64,000 nucleotides of DNA from G965225705 sp965225705 (GTDB lineage Bacteria; Pseudomonadota; Alphaproteobacteria; Caulobacterales; Maricaulaceae), in assembly GCA_965225705.1 (NCBI GenBank), contig OZ245325.1, positions 930,001 to 994,000 of the forward strand, written 5' to 3'. Positions 61,480-64,000 of this stretch are shown here, in pieces. The notes under the pieces are model-generated. The model did not search any database and had not been told where the DNA came from. It worked only from the letters and a program-made list of their open reading frames with translations. A program made the translations under genes and the position numbers. Position 1 is the first letter of the stretch; every line of letters begins with the position of its first letter.

Positions 61480-62379
61480 ATGCATATCAGGCCACGCCTT
61501 AAAAAATCTTCCCGCCTTAAAGTGCGTCCCACTGTTTTGAAGGCACGGAACTGGACAGAGGCACGTTTACGCGCCGCGCGCTATAATCGCCGCAGTGCCC
61601 TTGGTCTTTTTATCTCTTTTGGTCTTATTTTGACCAGTCTCGTCCTGGCTGGCCTGTGGCTGAGTGGCTATGGGCATAAACTCTGGTCGGATGTTTCTCA
61701 AAAAACGGAAGAACAGCTTGTCGGTTTAGGCTTTACGATTAAATCTGTTGATCTTCACGGTGTGCGTCGTGCTGACCCGCATACGCTGCTTGCTGCTGCG
61801 AATATTACAAAAGGTGCCCCGAGTTTTAGTCTTGATTTAAAGGCAGCGCGTCAGCGTATAGAATCTGTTTCCTGGGTGGAGAAAGCTCTTGTTAAACGCC
61901 TGTGGCCCGACCGTATTGCTATTTATATCAGGGAACGTGAGCCTTTGGCGCTCTGGCAGAATCAGGGAAACTTTTTTGTGCTTGATAAAAAAGGTCTCTA
62001 TATCAAAGATGCTGATCCTGCTGATTTTGCTTTTTTACCTTTGACGGTTGGCAAAGGTGTACCACAGGCTGCCCCTTTGCTTCTTGAAGAACTTGGGCAT
62101 TATCCTGAAATTAAAGAAAACCTTAAAGCCCTTGTCAGGGTTGGGGAACGGCGCTGGGATCTTGTTTTTTTAGATAACCTTCGTGTTGCTTTACCAGCAG
62201 AGGATGAGGCTGCGGCCCTGGAGCTTCTTTCCAGGCTTCATCATCAATATAATGTTCTTGATTTGGATGTTGAACGTCTTGACCTTCGCTTTAAGGAGAA
62301 TATGGTGGTCCGTATGCGCCCTTCTGCAGAGCCGGTACCAGAATCTCAAAACCAGAAGATTTCAGAACGTGGGGCATAG
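61480..62379 (+). CDS. ftsQ: Cell division protein FtsQ
   Basis: 299 residues. Basic cytoplasmic N-terminus, one membrane helix (about 42-62), then a POTRA domain ('FTIKSVDLHGVRRADPHTLLAAANITKGAPSFSLDLKAARQRIESVSWVEKALVKRLWPDRIAIYIREREPLALW' region) and the beta domain. FtsQ recruits FtsL/FtsB to the septum. GAGGAAG lies upstream of the ATG. Confidence 0.93.
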   Translation: MHIRPRLKKSSRLKVRPTVLKARNWTEARLRAARYNRRSALGLFISFGLILTSLVLAGLWLSGYGHKLWSDVSQKTEEQLVGLGFTIKSVDLHGVRRADPHTLLAAANITKGAPSFSLDLKAARQRIESVSWVEKALVKRLWPDRIAIYIREREPLALWQNQGNFFVLDKKGLYIKDADPADFAFLPLTVGKGVPQAAPLLLEELGHYPEIKENLKALVRVGERRWDLVFLDNLRVALPAEDEAAALELLSRLHHQYNVLDLDVERLDLRFKENMVVRMRPSAEPVPESQNQKISERGA

Positions 62380-62442
62380 TTTGAGAGAAGGAACAGGTGT
62401 ATCAACAGACGCGCCTGACCTGCCGTGTAGGAGTTAAGCTTT

Positions 62443-63756
62443 ATGTCCGACCTCAAGAGGTTTTCACATCATTATGGGCAGGATCAACCTCCTTCCGGGC
62501 CATTAACAGCTGTTTTGGATATCGGATCTTCAAAAACAGTATGTCTTATCGGCGAAGCAGATAAAAATATCTCACAAAACAGTATACGTGTTGTCGGTGT
62601 TGGCCATCAGAAAAGTCAGGGCATACGCTGTGGGGCTATTGTAGATATGGAGTCTGCTGTACGTGCCATACGTGGTGCTGTGGAACAGGCGGAGCGCATG
62701 GCAGGAGGCAGCGTTTCCACAGTGGCCATCAATATGACAGCAGGGCAGTTAACAAGCCACCGTGTTCGTGTTGATATGCGTCTTGCCGGGCGCGATGTTC
62801 GTGAGAGAGATTTGCGGAGACTGCTGGATGATGCTCTGGCCCAGTTTGATGAACCTCATCAGGTTATTCTCCATGCTATGCCTGTTGCCTGGCATGTGGA
62901 TGGACGGCAGAGCGTACGTGATCCAAGAGGTATGTTCACACAGACCTTAGGTGTTGATATGCACCTTGTTGCAGCTGCCGCGGGACCCCTGCGTCACATA
63001 GCTGCCTGTGTTGAGCGTGCCCATATGGATATTCGCTCTGTTATGGCGTCTCCCTGTGCGGCGGCTCTTGCTACACTTGTCGGAGATGAAAGTGAACTGG
63101 GGTGCACAATTGTCGATATGGGGGCAGGGGTGACCTCTGTTGCTGTGTTTCAGGGAGGAAATCTTGTTTTCGTTGATGTTATTCCTGTCGGCGGCAGTCA
63201 TGTCACCAGTGATGTGGCCCGCGGTCTTATGACATCTCTGACAGCAGCAGAGAGAATAAAAACAATGTATGGTTCTATCCTTGACAGCCCTGATGATGAT
63301 CAGGAGATGATTGAGTGCCCCCCTGTGGGTGGTCATGAGTTTGCAGAACCGCGCCTTGTCCCCCGGACACTTTTGAACAGTATTATTCGCCCAAGGCTTG
63401 AAGAGACTTTTGAAATTTTAAGAGACAGGCTTATTGCCTCTGGTGTCAATGAAATGGCCGGCGATCGGGTTGTGCTGACAGGGGGGGCGAGCCAGCTCTC
63501 CGGTGTGTGTGATTTGGCAGCACGTATTCTTGGCAAACATGTTCGTGAGGGACGGCCCGTGGGTTTGACAGGTCTTGGGGAGGCTGTCTCCGGCCCTGCC
63601 TTTTCTGTTGCGGGGGGTGTTTTGCTTCATGAATTTCATGGCGGTTTCTATGATGCTGTCTCCGGCCTTCCTGATTTAGATGGCCGGCGTCCTAAAAAAC
63701 GCTATGCACAATCACGCATGGGATCTGTCTTTGAATGGTTGAAGGATAATTTTTAA
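62443..63756 (+). CDS. ftsA: Cell division protein FtsA
   Basis: 437 residues, actin-like. Phosphate-1 'LTAVLDIGSSKTVCLI', the FtsA-specific 1C subdomain, 'CTIVDMGAGVTSVAVF' and 'VVLTGGASQLSGVCDLAARILGKHVREGRP' are visible. The C-terminal 'GSVFEWLKDNF' is the amphipathic membrane-targeting helix. It tethers FtsZ to the membrane. TAGGAG lies before the ATG; a 63-bp gap separates it from ftsQ. Confidence 0.95.
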   Translation: MSDLKRFSHHYGQDQPPSGPLTAVLDIGSSKTVCLIGEADKNISQNSIRVVGVGHQKSQGIRCGAIVDMESAVRAIRGAVEQAERMAGGSVSTVAINMTAGQLTSHRVRVDMRLAGRDVRERDLRRLLDDALAQFDEPHQVILHAMPVAWHVDGRQSVRDPRGMFTQTLGVDMHLVAAAAGPLRHIAACVERAHMDIRSVMASPCAAALATLVGDESELGCTIVDMGAGVTSVAVFQGGNLVFVDVIPVGGSHVTSDVARGLMTSLTAAERIKTMYGSILDSPDDDQEMIECPPVGGHEFAEPRLVPRTLLNSIIRPRLEETFEILRDRLIASGVNEMAGDRVVLTGGASQLSGVCDLAARILGKHVREGRPVGLTGLGEAVSGPAFSVAGGVLLHEFHGGFYDAVSGLPDLDGRRPKKRYAQSRMGSVFEWLKDNF

Positions 63757-63773
63757 ATAAATCATATAAGAAA

Positions 63774-63810
63774 TTCCTCTTAAAACCTGTTGCCCTTCTT
63801 ATAAGAGGAA
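63774..63810. terminator. Inverted repeat after ftsA
   Basis: TTCCTCTTA (63774-63782) pairs perfectly with TAAGAGGAA (63802-63810), 9 bp with a 19-nt loop. It is not followed by a T-run. A second short hairpin CCCCT (63825-63829) / AGGGG (63834-63838) lies just before the tRNA. Either could end the dcw transcript or be a tRNA processing signal. Confidence 0.4.
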
Positions 63811-63852
63811 GGTATAAGGTCTCACCCCTCTACAGGGGAGAAGCCAAATGGA

Positions 63853-63930
63853 CGGAGCGTGGCGCAGCCCGGTTAGCGCACTGGTCTGGGGGACCAGGGG
63901 TCGCCGGTTCAAATCCGGCCGCTCCGACCA
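63853..63930 (+). tRNA. tRNA-Pro (anticodon GGG)
   Basis: 78 nt with encoded CCA. Acceptor stem CGGAGCG (63853-63859) pairs with CGCTCCG (63920-63926), discriminator A at 63927. The anticodon arm CTGGT-CTGGGGG-ACCAG gives anticodon GGG. D arm (GCGCAGCCCGGTTAGCGC) and T arm (GCCGGTTCAAATCCGGC) are normal. Confidence 0.95.
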
Positions 63931-64000
63931 TTGTTCGCACATCTCACTTTCTGTTATTCACAAGCCTTTTCTATCGCATGAACTGCCATTTGTTTAACTT
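63931..64000. other. Last 70 bp, no feature seen
   Basis: No ORF start with a ribosome-binding site and no ftsZ sequence is visible before the window ends. Confidence 0.5.

Noticed and set aside
1..64000. CRISPR array, insertion sequence, integrase or rRNA
   Set aside because: No regularly spaced repeats, transposase-like proteins, integrase motifs or rRNA sequence were seen.

Overview
The window is a piece of an alphaproteobacterial chromosome of moderate GC content. This is supported by a chromosomal CcrM-type GANTC methyltransferase, the histidine phosphotransferase ChpT, a DUF1013/TrcR regulator, the short form of prolyl-tRNA synthetase, an alphaproteobacterial DksA with only one zinc-finger-region cysteine, PmtA, and a DUF721 gene divergent from mutY. 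I cannot fix the order; gene content looks Rhodospirillales/Acetobacterales-like, but that is inference.

Left third (1-20 kb): a 5'-truncated recO, a TadG-like pilus-associated VWA protein behind a CtrA-type box, ubiG, tRNA-Leu(CAA), a DUF721 gene and mutY, an unrecognised 630-aa exported protein, cobS/cobT without cobN, a solitary MmeI-type fused restriction-modification enzyme, a flavin reductase, an SLC13-type transporter, chpT, a 506-bp AT-rich gap, sqdB (sulfolipid) and ccrM.

Middle (20-46 kb): mainly single housekeeping genes. These include proS, lolC/lolD, pmtA (codon use unlike its neighbours), a DUF442 protein, a two-TM potassium channel, hmgA, bamD, recN/ligA, an HdeD-like membrane protein, ettA, a GT39 glycosyltransferase, dksA, a quinone oxidoreductase, trcR, an ABC ATPase without an adjacent permease, a NifU-like protein, a nitroreductase, tsaB, a double-hotdog thioesterase, a family-4 uracil-DNA glycosylase and queG. 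Between tsaB and the thioesterase lies a roughly 260-nt run of consecutive stem-loops whose first element resembles the phage C4 antisense RNA. It is the most anomalous stretch of the window because no phage structural or integrase gene is near it.

Right third (46.5-64 kb): an almost complete dcw cluster in the order mraZ-rsmH-ftsL-ftsI-murE-murF-mraY-murD-ftsW-murG-murC-murB-ddl-ftsQ-ftsA. Most junctions overlap by 1-8 nt. It is preceded by three 10-bp-spaced MraZ boxes. ftsA is followed by an inverted repeat and tRNA-Pro(GGG), not directly by ftsZ.

Functionally, the window holds peptidoglycan precursor synthesis and the divisome, and several parts of the alphaproteobacterial cell-cycle circuit: ChpT, CcrM with two GANTC sites in its own leader, TrcR and a CtrA box. 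Envelope lipid and protein trafficking (SqdB, PmtA, LolCD, BamD) and DNA repair (RecO, MutY, RecN, LigA, UDG) are also represented. I did not find one clearly novel multigene system. The best candidates for new biology are the structured RNA region at 42.8-43.05 kb, the 630-aa exported protein and the solitary MmeI-like enzyme.
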